Of a stretch of DNA of 64,000 nt, positions 12,108 through 23,735 are shown one piece after another. The stretch is from NCBI GenBank assembly GCA_031763025.1, contig JASSKH010000036.1, positions 3,707,001-3,771,000 of the forward strand, in the 5' to 3' direction. The DNA comes from Macrocystis pyrifera (lineage: Eukaryota > Sar > Phaeophyceae > Laminariales > Laminariaceae). Within the stretch, counting starts at the first letter, position 1. Each line of letters opens with the position of its first letter. Both the position numbers and the translations under genes were made by a program. Below the pieces are notes generated by a model. The model did no database searches. It saw nothing but the letters and a program-made list of their open reading frames with translations, and was not told the DNA's origin.

Positions 12108-13152
12108 CCCCACGGTTTTTTTTGTTTTTTTGTTTTACCGTGCGTCGCGTCGTGTCTTGCCGTGTCGTTTGGTTGAGTCGCGAAGCGTCCGGACGGATCG
12201 GGTCGGGTAATGTGGGGTGGAGTCGATTTGTGCCGTCGGTGGATCGGTCCGGTCGGTTGGTTGCCTGGATGATCGATTAGCTGATTGGTCGTTCGTTCAG
12301 AAAGTCGTTCTGGTTGGTCGAAAACGAGTGCGCAGTTTACAGCTCTTTTTATAACAAAAAAAACACAACACACGTTTTGGCGGCACCACACCCAAAGAAA
12401 CAAGAAGAAACAAAAAAAAGGCATTTTTCCGAAATGTTTTGCGCCGGGCAGGGGAGGAGGAGAAGTGGGTTCTCGAGCTGCGCGCAGTCAAACGTTACGT
12501 GTATAACACGTACCAGGTACCTGGTGTATATGGCCGCCGCCGTACCAACACGTATTTGGCAAGGGTCTGTGGTCTTGCTTATTGTGTTCCTCTCTGCGGT
12601 GATAAGAGTGCGCTTGGCTGGCGTACCGTATGTTCAGCGCGCAGCTATTAATAGTACCTTGTAAATGGTCTGGGCACTAAAACCTACGAATGCCACATGT
12701 ACGTGTACTGCCGGGTGGGTGGGTGGGTGGAAATTCGCGACCAAATCTGCTCACGAGGTTTCGGGAGCGCAAGAGAGAAGAGACACTGCTGTCATGAGAC
12801 GTCCTGATCGAACCCGTGGTTCCACTATTTTGGATCCACCGATGCCGTTGACATTTTATTAGCGACGTATTATGTCTCCCTGCCCTGTGAGTGTTCGATT
12901 GAATGAGGCCTCTTTCCTGCGCCGGCCCATGCTTGATTGTTCCGTTGCATCGTCCATATATGCAGCGTTCCGATAGACCTCACCTCCACTGCTTGACCTG
13001 AGGGGGGGGGGGGGGGGCACGCACGAACCAAGCGAGGCTGTCTTGGAATTGTGGCATGGGTTTTGTGCACGTGTTGTCCCTGCGTATACGAATACGTGTT
13101 TTTGTTTCGTCTGCCGGAGGCGTTATCGGCCGGCGATCTCGAATGGAGGTAT

Positions 13153-13189
<37 letters not shown>

Positions 13190-13469
13190 CACCAGCCAGG
13201 TATGTATGTATATATGCTGCCGCCCTGACAAAAAATGATCTCCAAAATGTCAATATTCCTTTCAGCAGCTCCTTTTCCAACTATTTATTTCCCGTACCGG
13301 CGAAATCGCCTGATGAAAACGAATGCTCGCCGGACCATCAAGAAAAAAAAACAAACGAACGACTGCCCCCCCCCCCAAACAAAACAGTTGAGAGCCAGAA
13401 AATGACAAAAAAGAATCACCCTCTCGCTGCCGCCGCCATGTCACACACACAGCGGGCCTAAACGAAGCA

Positions 13470-13546
13470 CCGCTCTGGACGGAAAAGTAAGGACCATTTG
13501 GTATTCATATTGATGTTTGAACACCTTATACTTTCGACCAAAGTGG
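13470..13546 (+). mobile_element. MITE family 2, copy 1
   Basis: An element of about 77 bp with ends CCGCTCTGGACGGAAAAGTA and a reverse-complement-like right end CTTTCGACCAAAGTGG. It matches the copies near 21.2 and 32.9 kb. Confidence 0.6.
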
Positions 13547-14789
13547 TACAGAGCAAGCCCTTCTCACCTCACTTCTTCAAGAAAAAAATCCGTCTGCCCG
13601 TTACCCCCCGCCTACTAATCCTCCTGTCTCGCAACGCTATTTATTCATAACAAGGTAACACTGCAAACGCCTCCCGCAAAGTCAACTCCTTGGTATCCTT
13701 TAGTGGAAAAAAAAATGTGAATTCCACCGCTACAAGCACTATTATGTACCATGCCCGTCGCGTAAAATGAACACACACGCGCACACACGCACATGCAGGC
13801 TCACATCCCCCCGCCTTCAATCATTTTTTTTTTTCGACCCGGCCGTTGCCCACTCAATTCAAATCAAGTGCACAAAAAAAAAAAAAAGTGTGAAGGGTAT
13901 GACAAGATAAGGGTTAAGATCAGCGGCGGGCCATAATGATTCTACAAAAAATCGAGATGAAAAAAAACGACGTCTGGAAGGGCTGGAGGGAGGAGGGGCG
14001 GGAGAAGGGGCTTGCTGCTGCTCATGGGTGCAGAAACGTAAAAAAAAACCCTACTATCCCATCGATCGTCACTTTTCCTCAAAACGAAAGAGGACAAAAA
14101 AAGACGGGGGGGAAAAATGAAAAAGAAAGAGGGTGGGCAATCAAATTGCCCGTGCACACCTCTCGCTTGTATACACTACCCCTTCCTCTCCATCCGACAC
14201 AACAAAAGGCAGAGCCCAGGGGGAAAAATAAGGGAGCAGAGGGTCAAGCGGGCGTTCAAGAACAACATAACAACACTGGCGGTGTGCGAGTACAGTACGT
14301 ATACAATCGGGGGGCGTACACCCATCCATCACCACTATCCCCACCAGCACACAAAACAAAAAAAAAGACGGAAACGAAAATCAAGACAGCAGCATCACTC
14401 ACGCGGAAGACCAACCGAGCAATCATCTCGAACTACCGTAGAACGGCCGCCGCCTGCTTCGCTTGGCGGCAAGCTGCTGTCAGTCTCTTCCTCCGCAGTA
14501 ACCAATGTCTGTCGCATTGGAGTCTTCGTTGCTGACGCTACATGCAGTTCTCTCCCTTCGCCTCCTCCTCCTCCTCCTCCGCCGTCGCTCGCCCCCCCCC
14601 GGTGTAACTCCCAGTTGAGAAAGCGCCGAACGCCGTACGCACAAGGTGCAAGAGAAACAGAGCCGGATTGAGCGAACGGCTCTGCCTGAACGAAACCAAA
14701 GAGGACGCTGCACGTTTTCCCCCTCTGGCCGGCACCCAGTTTTCTGTACTCTACGTCGCGAGACGATGTTAACCTTCGTGCCGTAAGGC

Positions 14790-14942
14790 ACCAGACCATA
14801 CCATACTGTACCGTGCAATGACTTGCTGCATCGTGTATACCATACCAACTCGTACCATACCACATCAGAACGATACCGTACCACACCATACCACAGCATA
14901 CCGTACCGTTCTGTACCGTACCGTACAGTACTGTACCCTACC
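14790..14942 (+). repeat. TACCA/TACCG pentamer array
   Basis: A run of CATACCATAC, CGTACCGTAC and similar pentamers, interrupted near 14815-14835. Confidence 0.75.
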
Positions 14943-15628
14943 GACCACACCCCCTTCGCGTCGAGCCTGGCATCGATATATATAGTGCATGGTACAGGGC
15001 ATATGGTATACAATCGGAGACATAACCCGTATCTCGCACCCTCGCTTTCCGAGGGCAAAGGCCGCCTTCCCTAGCGACCCCCCCCCCCCCCATCATCCTC
15101 CCCCCGATCCCCTCCTCCCCACTGCCTCCCAGCCTCCCCGCGCTCGGAACTCCCCGTGTACTTACGGGTACCAATTTTGCAGGGAATTGGCTCGCACCAA
15201 AAAACCGAGTGAGCTCCGGATCACACGACCGGAGGATCACGCTCGGAAGAAAATTAAAGCGATTAGCATCAACCAATCAACCAACCAACAGAAACACACA
15301 CAAACAAAAAAATGTTACCCCAAGGGGCATGGACCAAAGTTTTTTTTTTTTTTTTAAGGGGGGGGAAAAGGGGATGGAGGGAAAGGGAGGTAAGTACACC
15401 CCCCCCCCTCCCCCAAACCCCCCCCCCCCCTACCGTCCCACACAATTCCCTACCTACCGTAGAAAACCCACCGCCTCCGTCGTCGGACACACTTCTCTCT
15501 ACTACCCCAAAATCCCGCCGCGTTTTTAACAAAAAAAAACAATTGCAGGCGATCAATAGATTTGAGAGGGGGAGAGAAACAGAGCACCCCCTGAGGGAGA
15601 GTGTAGTGCGGCTGGGGCGTTTCTAGCG

Positions 15629-15629
<1 letters not shown>

Positions 15630-15662
<33 letters not shown>
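15630..15662 (+). repeat. Poly(G) run, 33 bp
   Basis: Pure G run preceded by TTCTAGCGC. The 41-bp C run at 11800 is preceded by the similar TTCTAGCGT. Confidence 0.9.
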
Positions 15663-15664
<2 letters not shown>

Positions 15665-17099
15665 CGGGACACACCGTCATTCGTCCGCATAACAAAGGGC
15701 AAATCTAGTTGCCAATAACGCGACTAGACCACCACCAGCAGCACCAGCCACCACTCTTTACTTTCTACACCAAGAAAAATAAAACACAAACCATACGCTC
15801 TATAAAAGAAAATGTCTTTCACCCATCTACCAGGTACGTATCATACATACGTACCCCCACGCAAATAACTTACGCACGTACGAACAACAGCAACTCTGAT
15901 TGGGCCGGGTCGGTTGGTTGGTTGGTTGGTTGGTTGGTTGGTCGCTCGGATTTTCCGACGGGCCTTATCAGGTCGATTTCAACCTCCTCCCACTCCCCCC
16001 CCCCCTCGCCCTGTTTCTACTCCTCTGACGCTACGAGTATCCCTGTCGAGTGTTTGACGAGCTTACGTGATGCACGCTCGAAAAAATCCCGGGAAAGTAC
16101 ATTCCATGTGTATCATTAAGGCAATCGTACATGGAGAGGAGGGGCGGAAGAAGGAGCGATAGATATTAGTCCCATCCGCCGAAAACTAGATAGTTCCGAA
16201 AGCGAGCCAGAAACCACAAGAACAAAAAAAAAAAAAAAAAAAAAGAGAGAAAGCGAGGGAGGGTGGGTGGGTGGGCGGGGCATACGTAGGGGAGGAAAAA
16301 CGGGAAAAAAGGGCGCCGCCGCCGCTGGTTCTTCAGCGGACGAGCTATATGCGGCAGTCCGTCCTTCCAATCAGTATTCGCTCCCCTGCACTATCACTAT
16401 TAACATGCCCTACCTTGAGTCTCTCTCATCTCTCTCTCTCTCTCCATCTTTTTCTCTGCCTCTCCGTCTCTCTCTCGTCCGATACCATCGCAATCGAAAA
16501 CGCGCCACTGCTGCCGCCGCCACCCCCCCCCCTTCCCCCTACAACTATTTCGTGAAAACAAATCTATAAGAGCCTCCCATACCCCTAACCCCCTCTACAC
16601 GAACGCCTGCTGAAACTGGTGGCACCTCGAGGGCGCCTTAAATGTTTCAATATTTGCAATATTCGTTCGAGTGTGTGTAGGAGGGGCGGGGGGGGGCTTC
16701 CATGACGGTCGGAAAAAATCCTTAAAAACCTACCGACGGCAGGCAGGCAGGCAGGCAGGTGGACACATCCGGGGAAAATCTATCGGACGCGCTGCGTTCC
16801 GTGCGTTTTGCTCTTGGGGCAGCAAACGTGCTCTCTCGGCTCGTTCCGAGCCGTAACGAAGGACGAAAAGGAGGAGGTTAATCTATCGAACGGGGAAAAT
16901 AACCCAAACGCCGCAAGAAAAACAGTCTCTTCCCGAAACGAGTTGTTCTTGTGAAATCAGGCAAGACGAAAAGGTAACCACGAGGAAACCTTTCTAACCC
17001 CCCCCCCCCCCCTTCCCACTTCTCCCCTTCCTCCCACTCCCGACCCCCACCCCAACGCAAAGCCGCAAAGGAGATCAAAGGCTAGGTATATAGCGGAAT

Positions 17100-17764
17100 T
17101 CAAACCAACGCCGGCTGAAGCCCCTCGAGCGCGAAGCCCTTAGCCGCACGCCTCTCGAGGAAGTCCGCGGTGACCAACCGCCCCCGCTGCTCAAACATCG
17201 CTCGGTACGGGCGCTTCATCGCGTTCGTCGAAATCTCCTGCGAAGCTGCCACTACCGTCGGCCCCAGCCTCAACTCCTCCCCGTCTTCCTCCTCTTCCTC
17301 CCCCCTCCCCCCCCCCCTCCACGCGGCTCTCACTACTGCCGCCGGAGCCACCGTCGCTTCCTTATCTCCGCCCCCCCCCTCTCCTCCTCCTCCTCCTCCT
17401 CTTTCTGCTCCAGCTTCTGCTTTTTCGGCGGTGGCGGCGACGAGCGCTTTCTCCCCTTCCCCTTAACTTCGCGGCACGCCGCGGGTTTCCAGCACGAGCA
17501 GACGAGGAGCACGGCCGAGGCCGCTATGGCCGCGGGACTCATCCCCCCCACCAGGTCCCACCGGCTCGCCTGCTGCGCGGCATACTTGGCCGCAACGGTA
17601 ACGAAGGCTGGCACGCCGAGCTTGTCGCAGAGCGGCGGAATCAAGTGCTCCGCCCGGACGGTCCCCTTGTCGAACTCCATGTTGTTGCATAGTTTCTGTG
17701 GGGGGGGGGGGGGGGGGGTATATACATCAGCGGGGAGAAGGGAGGGAGGGGGGAAGAGAGGGAA

Positions 17765-17803
<39 letters not shown>

Positions 17804-20800
17804 GGGAAGGAGAGAGGCCAGGTCAGACACTTGCCTATCGTCATGAAGGAGAAATACCGACATTAAAAAGGAAGAATACAAATAGCTCGTACACACAGGG
17901 AGACCTCGGCTTCTCGTACTTGTTAGTGACGTGTTCAGGCTCATCCGAACCCGCGTAAATACATGACGGCAATAGGGACAATAGGGACAATAGGGACAGC
18001 CAAGAAGGAACTATTTATAGCAAAATACAGGTGGCGCTCAATCGCAGAATCGGAGGCCCCACTGTTTCGCCGCTGCCAATACTTCTGCTGCTGCTCGTTG
18101 GTTCGCTGCTGCAAGCACATTCTCTGAACTTTTCCGCCGGCACTATGTCTGATAATGTTGATGGATAGTGTCCGCGCAAGAGGCCAATCAGAGAGTGCGG
18201 CAAATTTGTTGAAACAAAAATAAAAAACTCTTCCAACCTCAAAAGACAGGAAATTTGATGACGAAAAAAAATCGCGATTGCAGCAAAACAACCAACTACT
18301 GCGTGAATTGGGGGATGGATTGGTGCAAGATTGATGTCTAACTCACAACGCAAGGAGCAGACGTACGTACGTACGGCTCGACAAAGGGGGCAACATGATT
18401 CTACCCGTGCTGTACCGCGCTGGGCGCTCCCACTTGTAGACGGTCGGTCGCTAACACAAACGTTACCAACCATTGTGTACTATCTCCGGGACCCCAAAAG
18501 AGGGTCAACAAAAGGCCGGTCTTTTTGGGGGGGGGACATCAAGGCCTCGTTTTCTAGCCTTACTATACTGGTTTCATTGGTGTAGGGAAGCGCCTATTAT
18601 AGTCGAAGCGGTCAGTCGAGGGGTCACACCGCAGTCTCTTTGTCATGCTACAGCATATTTGGATAGCAGCGGACAAGGGGCACACACGCCGTTCTGTCAA
18701 TAAACAACTACTGCTGTAGTTATAGCGCAAGTAGTAAAGTCCAACTCGTGCGAACGGATAGAGAATGCTGACAACCCTGCGCAAAAAAATAAAACGTGGG
18801 CAACGACGGCGCGCGTTAAGGACGGATGCCGGATGCGTCTCACTACCGACGCAAGAATATTAAGGGGCAAAAAAAAAAAAAATGCAAAAGACAAGAAGAA
18901 AAAAACCCTCCCATGAGCAAAAAAACAGAAGGGCATCCCTCTCGATAGGAAAGCTAAAAAGAAAAAAGTTTCAAAAAAAATAAAACTCATTACCCCAGGC
19001 CTGACGGAATGATGGCACTCGTGCTTAACTAATCCTCTGAGAATTTTCAAGTAAGATTTGGACCATGTTTGTTGCAGGTGGCAGATATAACCAAAAAGTA
19101 GTTGATACACATATTCCGACCATCAACCAAGCAAATAGAAAAAAAAAAAAAAAAAAAACGCCTCCCTCCGTGCAGGCATGCGCGCGCACGCACCTTGAAC
19201 GCTTTGTTGAGGGCGCTCAGCGACACGTTGGCGATGGCCGCCATTTCTTTCATCGTCTGGCCCCTCCGCCACACCCTGCACGTGATGTAAGTCACGGCCA
19301 CGCACATGGCCTCCCTCGCTCGGCCTTTTTCGTCTTGAACAGCCCATTGTCCTCCGCTTTCCGCAGCAGTAGGCACGCGTCCTCCTATCACATGTCATAC
19401 ACACCAGAGAGTCAATGGAGTCAATGGGCAACAAAACAAAACAAAACAAAACATACGAGCGTGCGGTACGTACAGCAAGTAGACTATGAAATCATACGTA
19501 TAATCTGTGTGTGTGTTCTTCACAAAGACTTTAGAGACAAGGGTTTGAATCTACGGCAGTAGTAGGACTCCAAGCCCTGCGTCAGTCCAATGTGAAAAAA
19601 ATGACCGTGCCCTTAGGCGGAGGGGAGTTACTATTACAATAGGATTCGCGGTCACGACAGCGGTACGCGTGTACAGCCTAGGGTATTCATGTAACGAAGT
19701 AGTGTGGGGAGTTCGGCGTGGGGGGTGGCGGCTTCGGTGAGGGGAAGGGAGTCATATTGTACGTGGTCGGACCTGCTGACTTTATATATATATATATATC
19801 ATAGCATTCCTCGCACACGGCGCACGTGTATAGACACACCGGCACGTTGACGCGTTAAGGTGTTGGCTGATATCGGCTATGCAACGGCGAGGTGAGTGAA
19901 AAGTGCAGCGGTGCTCAACGACATGCCGATCAAACACACGCCATTGAAGCAGTCTCGCCACAGTTATACCAGGGATGTCGAATGAGGCGATTCCGGCATA
20001 CCCAATAAAAAAAAAACGCGTAAATACGCGAAATCAGCTTTTGAATGATACTTCTGGCAGGTGCGGCAAAACAGGGGAGGATTGAAAAAATCCCCCAAGA
20101 ATGATCCATAAACACCCTCGGGTTCCCACAAAAAAATCTCGGATCTATGGCGGATAAGTACAATTAATGACATGTGTGCTATTTGCTGCTGCTGCGGGCT
20201 ACTGCTGTGTGCTGCCGGCTGCTCTGTGCACATTTTAAGGGGTTTCCACTGATGCACGGAGGCGTTTTCATGCCGGGGATAGGGGACGAAAAATATATAT
20301 CAAATAAAAGGTGCTACCCACGGCGGAGATGTGACACGCGTAAATACGCGTATCGCCGTGTTCGACGTCCCTGGCAGCTACTACTCGTACATCGACTCGT
20401 ACCGCTATCATGTTTTTAAACATACGCATCTGGTACCAGGTACTGGCACAACTCAGTGACAGAGCCTGCAGGCAACGAGCTATGAACGCGGAAACATGGG
20501 GAAAGAAAACGCGGCGGCGGAGAGCTATTCATACTATTAATATTAATATATACTGCACCTGGTCTGCAAGCACAGACTATACATACTCAAATAAAAAAAC
20601 TGTATTACCGGTACGAAACGACCGCGTTCGACTAACCGCTGGCCCACATGTTAGACCTGCAGGATGTCTACGGTGTCATGGTACCAGGTGTTGCTTGCTA
20701 TACCTGCTACCAATGCCACCCACTACCTGCCGCTGTACGCGCTTCACCTGCATGGCGTGAGTCAGGCCCAGCCGGTGGGCGATCTCGCGCACTTTGCCGT

Positions 20801-22204
20801 AGAAGTCCATCTTCAGGGCCACCTCCGAGGCCGACTCCCTCATCGCGATCCCCTGCGCCTTCTGGAGCCTGGCCGTCTGCTTCTTGTCGTTCCCGCCCTC
20901 GATCATGGTGTTCATGCCGGAGGCAGTCGACAGGAGAGGGCTGGAGACGTCACCTGCGATATATAAGCGAGAGACGAGAAACGAACGACGACGACGAGAG
21001 AAGGCGAATCAGGTAAACGATTGAACAGTTGAACGATTGATGGAGGGAGACACCCGTACATCTTACTGCTGTAGAAAACAAGCACACGTGAAGAAGGCAA
21101 AGTCTCTCCCTCCTCCCGCTCTCGTGCGTCTACTCAGTTTTTAATTCGTGATGTTTCCCTTGCAACAGGTACCGATCTGGACGTAAATGTAAGGCCCGTT
21201 GGAGTGTGAATATGAAGAGCAAAAGTTCCTTATATTTCCGTCCAGAGTTGTAAAAGAAAATGGCGTTTACAGGTAGTGGGACGTGCGTAAGTTTCAAGTC
21301 TACTGCTGTAGTATCATTTTGCAGTACAACTGCTGGTTCAATCTACTGGTGCTCTCAGACAAGAGTATACTGGCAGCATACCGCACGAAGTCTAAGTATA
21401 CATACTACACCAGTACCCAGCCCTAGAAGTATATCGGGTACAGTATACCAGGCTATCATGCGTCTTGGGACAAGACTCGGGAGTGATGCACTCGTACTCA
21501 CATACCGGCATATTAACGGCGTATGTACTGCTGTACGTATACTGCTGTCCACGAGTGCTGCTAGAACCAGGTGCTGGAAATACATATTAATACGAGTACT
21601 GCCGTAGAATGGTCACATGGCGCTTACGGACACCATAGACCTCGACCCTATATACGTATGCTGCTGTAGCTATATCTTTGCTTTGGCTCACCGCAGCGGC
21701 TCGGGTCCGGCTTGTTCGACACGTCGTCCGTGGTGAACGTGCGCCATTCCGCTCCGTCGTCGATGCAACGCTCGCCGAGGACCACTGCGCAAGTGCGGCA
21801 CACGATCTCTCCCGCGCGTGGATCTGCGCAACAATGAAAAAGCACAAAAAAAAGCAGCCGTGCAGCAGTCACAGCGGTATGCGGAGAAAAAAAATCAGGA
21901 TCGAAGTGGGAATAGATATCGTGCCCGACCACCGCGCTGCACAACAGCAGCTACCGTGATTGCATCGCACGACCCTTGTTTGCACCGGAGCGTACGTAAA
22001 CGAGGTGGAGTGCGAGAGACGCAGACAGAGAGAACACACGTAAATCAATGGGCGTTGAGGGTTTGAGGGACCGCGTGAGAGAAAATCCTGGCTGCCAGAG
22101 TGTGGTAGCCCCACCTTGCTGCTGATTAGCCACTCACCCACAAATATATCGCTTTCGGCGACACACTCCTTGCAAAACATGGTGCTTCCATGGTATCGGT
22201 TCAT
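17100..22204 (-). CDS. Transcription initiation factor IIB (TFIIB)
   Basis: TFIIB recruits RNA polymerase II to TBP-bound promoters in the nucleus. Five exons on the minus strand: 22204-22138, 21823-21692, 20953-20748, 19384-19194 and 17695-17100, with stop TGA at 17100-17102. All introns are GT-AG, and phases 1, 1, 0 and 0 agree if one base is missing in exon 4. A zinc ribbon uses C11, C14, C31 and C34, followed by the B-reader motif EWRTF. The linker GDVSSPLLSTASG leads into cyclin repeat 1 (EVALKMDFYGKV, GLTHAMQ, then EAMCVAVTYITCR). Repeat 2 has LCDKLGVPAFVTVAAKYAAQ and GGMSPAAIAASAVLLV, and its last helices ISTNAMKRPYRAMF follow a long Pro/Lys/Glu-rich insert. The predicted length is about 397 residues, larger than typical TFIIB (about 316-345) because of that insert. 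Two homopolymers, T5 at 19326-19330 and C9 at 17371-17379, each appear one base short. A TFIIB-related paralogue is the main alternative. Confidence 0.92.
17765..17802 (+). repeat. Poly(G) run, 38 bp
   Basis: Pure G run in the last TFIIB intron, 70 bp from the acceptor of the last exon. On the transcript strand it is poly(C), next to the polypyrimidine tract. Confidence 0.9.
21172..21250 (+). mobile_element. MITE family 2, copy 2
   Basis: Ends are GATCTGGACGTAAATGTAAG and its near reverse complement CCTTATATTTCCGTCCAGA. It lies inside the TFIIB intron between exons 2 and 3. Confidence 0.75.
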
Positions 22205-22447
22205 CTTCTCTGCCGGGTGCAAACGGCAGCTCCTGTCTCCTTGTGCGGAGGGCGGCCGTCGCGATCTCGGGTGTTCATAATGACAGCATGGCATTTTTCG
22301 TACGGGAAAAAGGAGAAAAATTACATTCAAATTCGCTGCAACCTGTGCAACAGGAACGTCGGGCTCTGTCAAGCTCTAGTGCTGCTGTGTACAGCTGTGT
22401 CTATCTTTTTAGATATTCTATGTGGGGAGGAGAGCAAAGGTTCTGCG
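22205..22447. promoter_or_regulatory. Divergent promoter region, TFIIB and FAN1
   Basis: These 243 bp separate the TFIIB start codon (minus) from the candidate FAN1 start codon (plus), so both promoters and 5' untranslated regions must lie here or overlap the genes. I see no clear TATA box. TTTTTAGATATTC near 22408 is the only AT-rich patch close to the FAN1 start. No element can be assigned from sequence alone. Confidence 0.5.
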
Positions 22448-23704
22448 ATGAAACGCGGTAGGTTGTCCCTACCTCGTGGTGGAGCTGCTCGAGCAGCAGA
22501 AGAAAAAGATAGACAAGGAGAAAATACGAAGTTGCAGCAGCGGAAGCAGCACCAGCAGCCGCAGCACCAGCACCAACAGCAGCAGCGTGATGATGAGGAA
22601 GATCTCGGACATATTGTAAGTGGTACTTATTAATAGTACTTCCTGGATATCACCGAGGCACTGTGCGGTACTGAAAAACAGTTTGGTTTACGTAGCTACC
22701 AGGTGTAAAATATACGAAAAGGTTGCAGCATGTACAGCAGTCCCAAGTACCTGGTACTCGTACCTGTTTTATGTGTGCTGCTCTATACCTGACCTGGTAC
22801 AGCAGTAGCAGTACAGCTGTGAGAGGAATGGTTGGCGTCAAGGGTCAACGAGGAGAGTGGTCAACATCGGCAGTTGTGGGCTCGTCTGTCCTAGGGGAGG
22901 GGTCGTGGTTGTTGTTGATCACTTATCACCACCATGCCGGCCACCCTTGTGTTCCCAAGATCCGAGTCCACGTCTGCAGCGTCTCATTGTATCCATGTGG
23001 CAGTTTGTCCTCGTCCTTGGAAAATGGCGACGAACACACATACTGGTCTGTACGGTATCATGTTACCGGCTACCAGCATGCTGAAGGTACGGTACAATGT
23101 TAATGGCAACGACACTGCTGCCGAATCACTGTACCCACCCCTATCCTATGTCGTGACCGCACACACCTATGTTGCTTTTCAACACACCAGCAGGCATGGG
23201 CAGCGTCAGGAGCCGCGCTTATCTCGCAGCGACAGGAAACGTTGGCAGCGGCGACCGGCCCCCCTCCTCCAGCACATCCCCGAAACCCGTCCTCGCCGCG
23301 AGGTACCGCCAACAAAAGTTCACTTAGGATCCCCTCTTCCTCTCTTCGGCAGCCGCCGAGCCAAGCTCTGCCCCGCTCACCCTGGTCTCAGCTCCCGTCG
23401 CGCAAGTGCGCGAATCCCCTTTCGACTACGCCGTCACAATCGCCATCACCGTGGCCATCGCCATCACTATCGCAGCGACAACACGAGAGTGCGGTGATCG
23501 ACCTCACCGAAGATTACGAGCCTTGCCTCCGCCGCCAGGGCGACGAAGCGCGGACCGATCAGCCACCAACACCAACACTAACAACATATACACCAACACC
23601 ACCACCATCAACAACAACGACGACGATAACGACAACGCCGAGGCGGGCGCGGCCCGCCGAAAGCAAGCCCCACATCGCCGGAGCAACACCCTCGTCGTCA
23701 GCGT

Positions 23705-23735
<31 letters not shown>

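Larger units (their letters stand above)
12108..17099. other. Intergenic, convergent gene ends, repeats only
   Basis: This lies between the PPR stop codon and the TFIIB stop codon. It contains a (TA)n tract at 13155-13188, a MITE family 2 copy, a TACCA/TACCG pentamer array, a 33-bp G run, GGTT, GGCA and TC microsatellites, and many A runs. The longest open frames (about 14.0-14.7 kb) are of unlike composition in every frame and lack splice or start context, so I call no gene. Confidence 0.6.

Noticed and set aside
14117-14671. 184-codon plus-strand frame between the PPR and TFIIB genes
   Set aside because: Composition is basic and low-complexity, overlapping frames are equally open, and there is no homology, splice context or start context.
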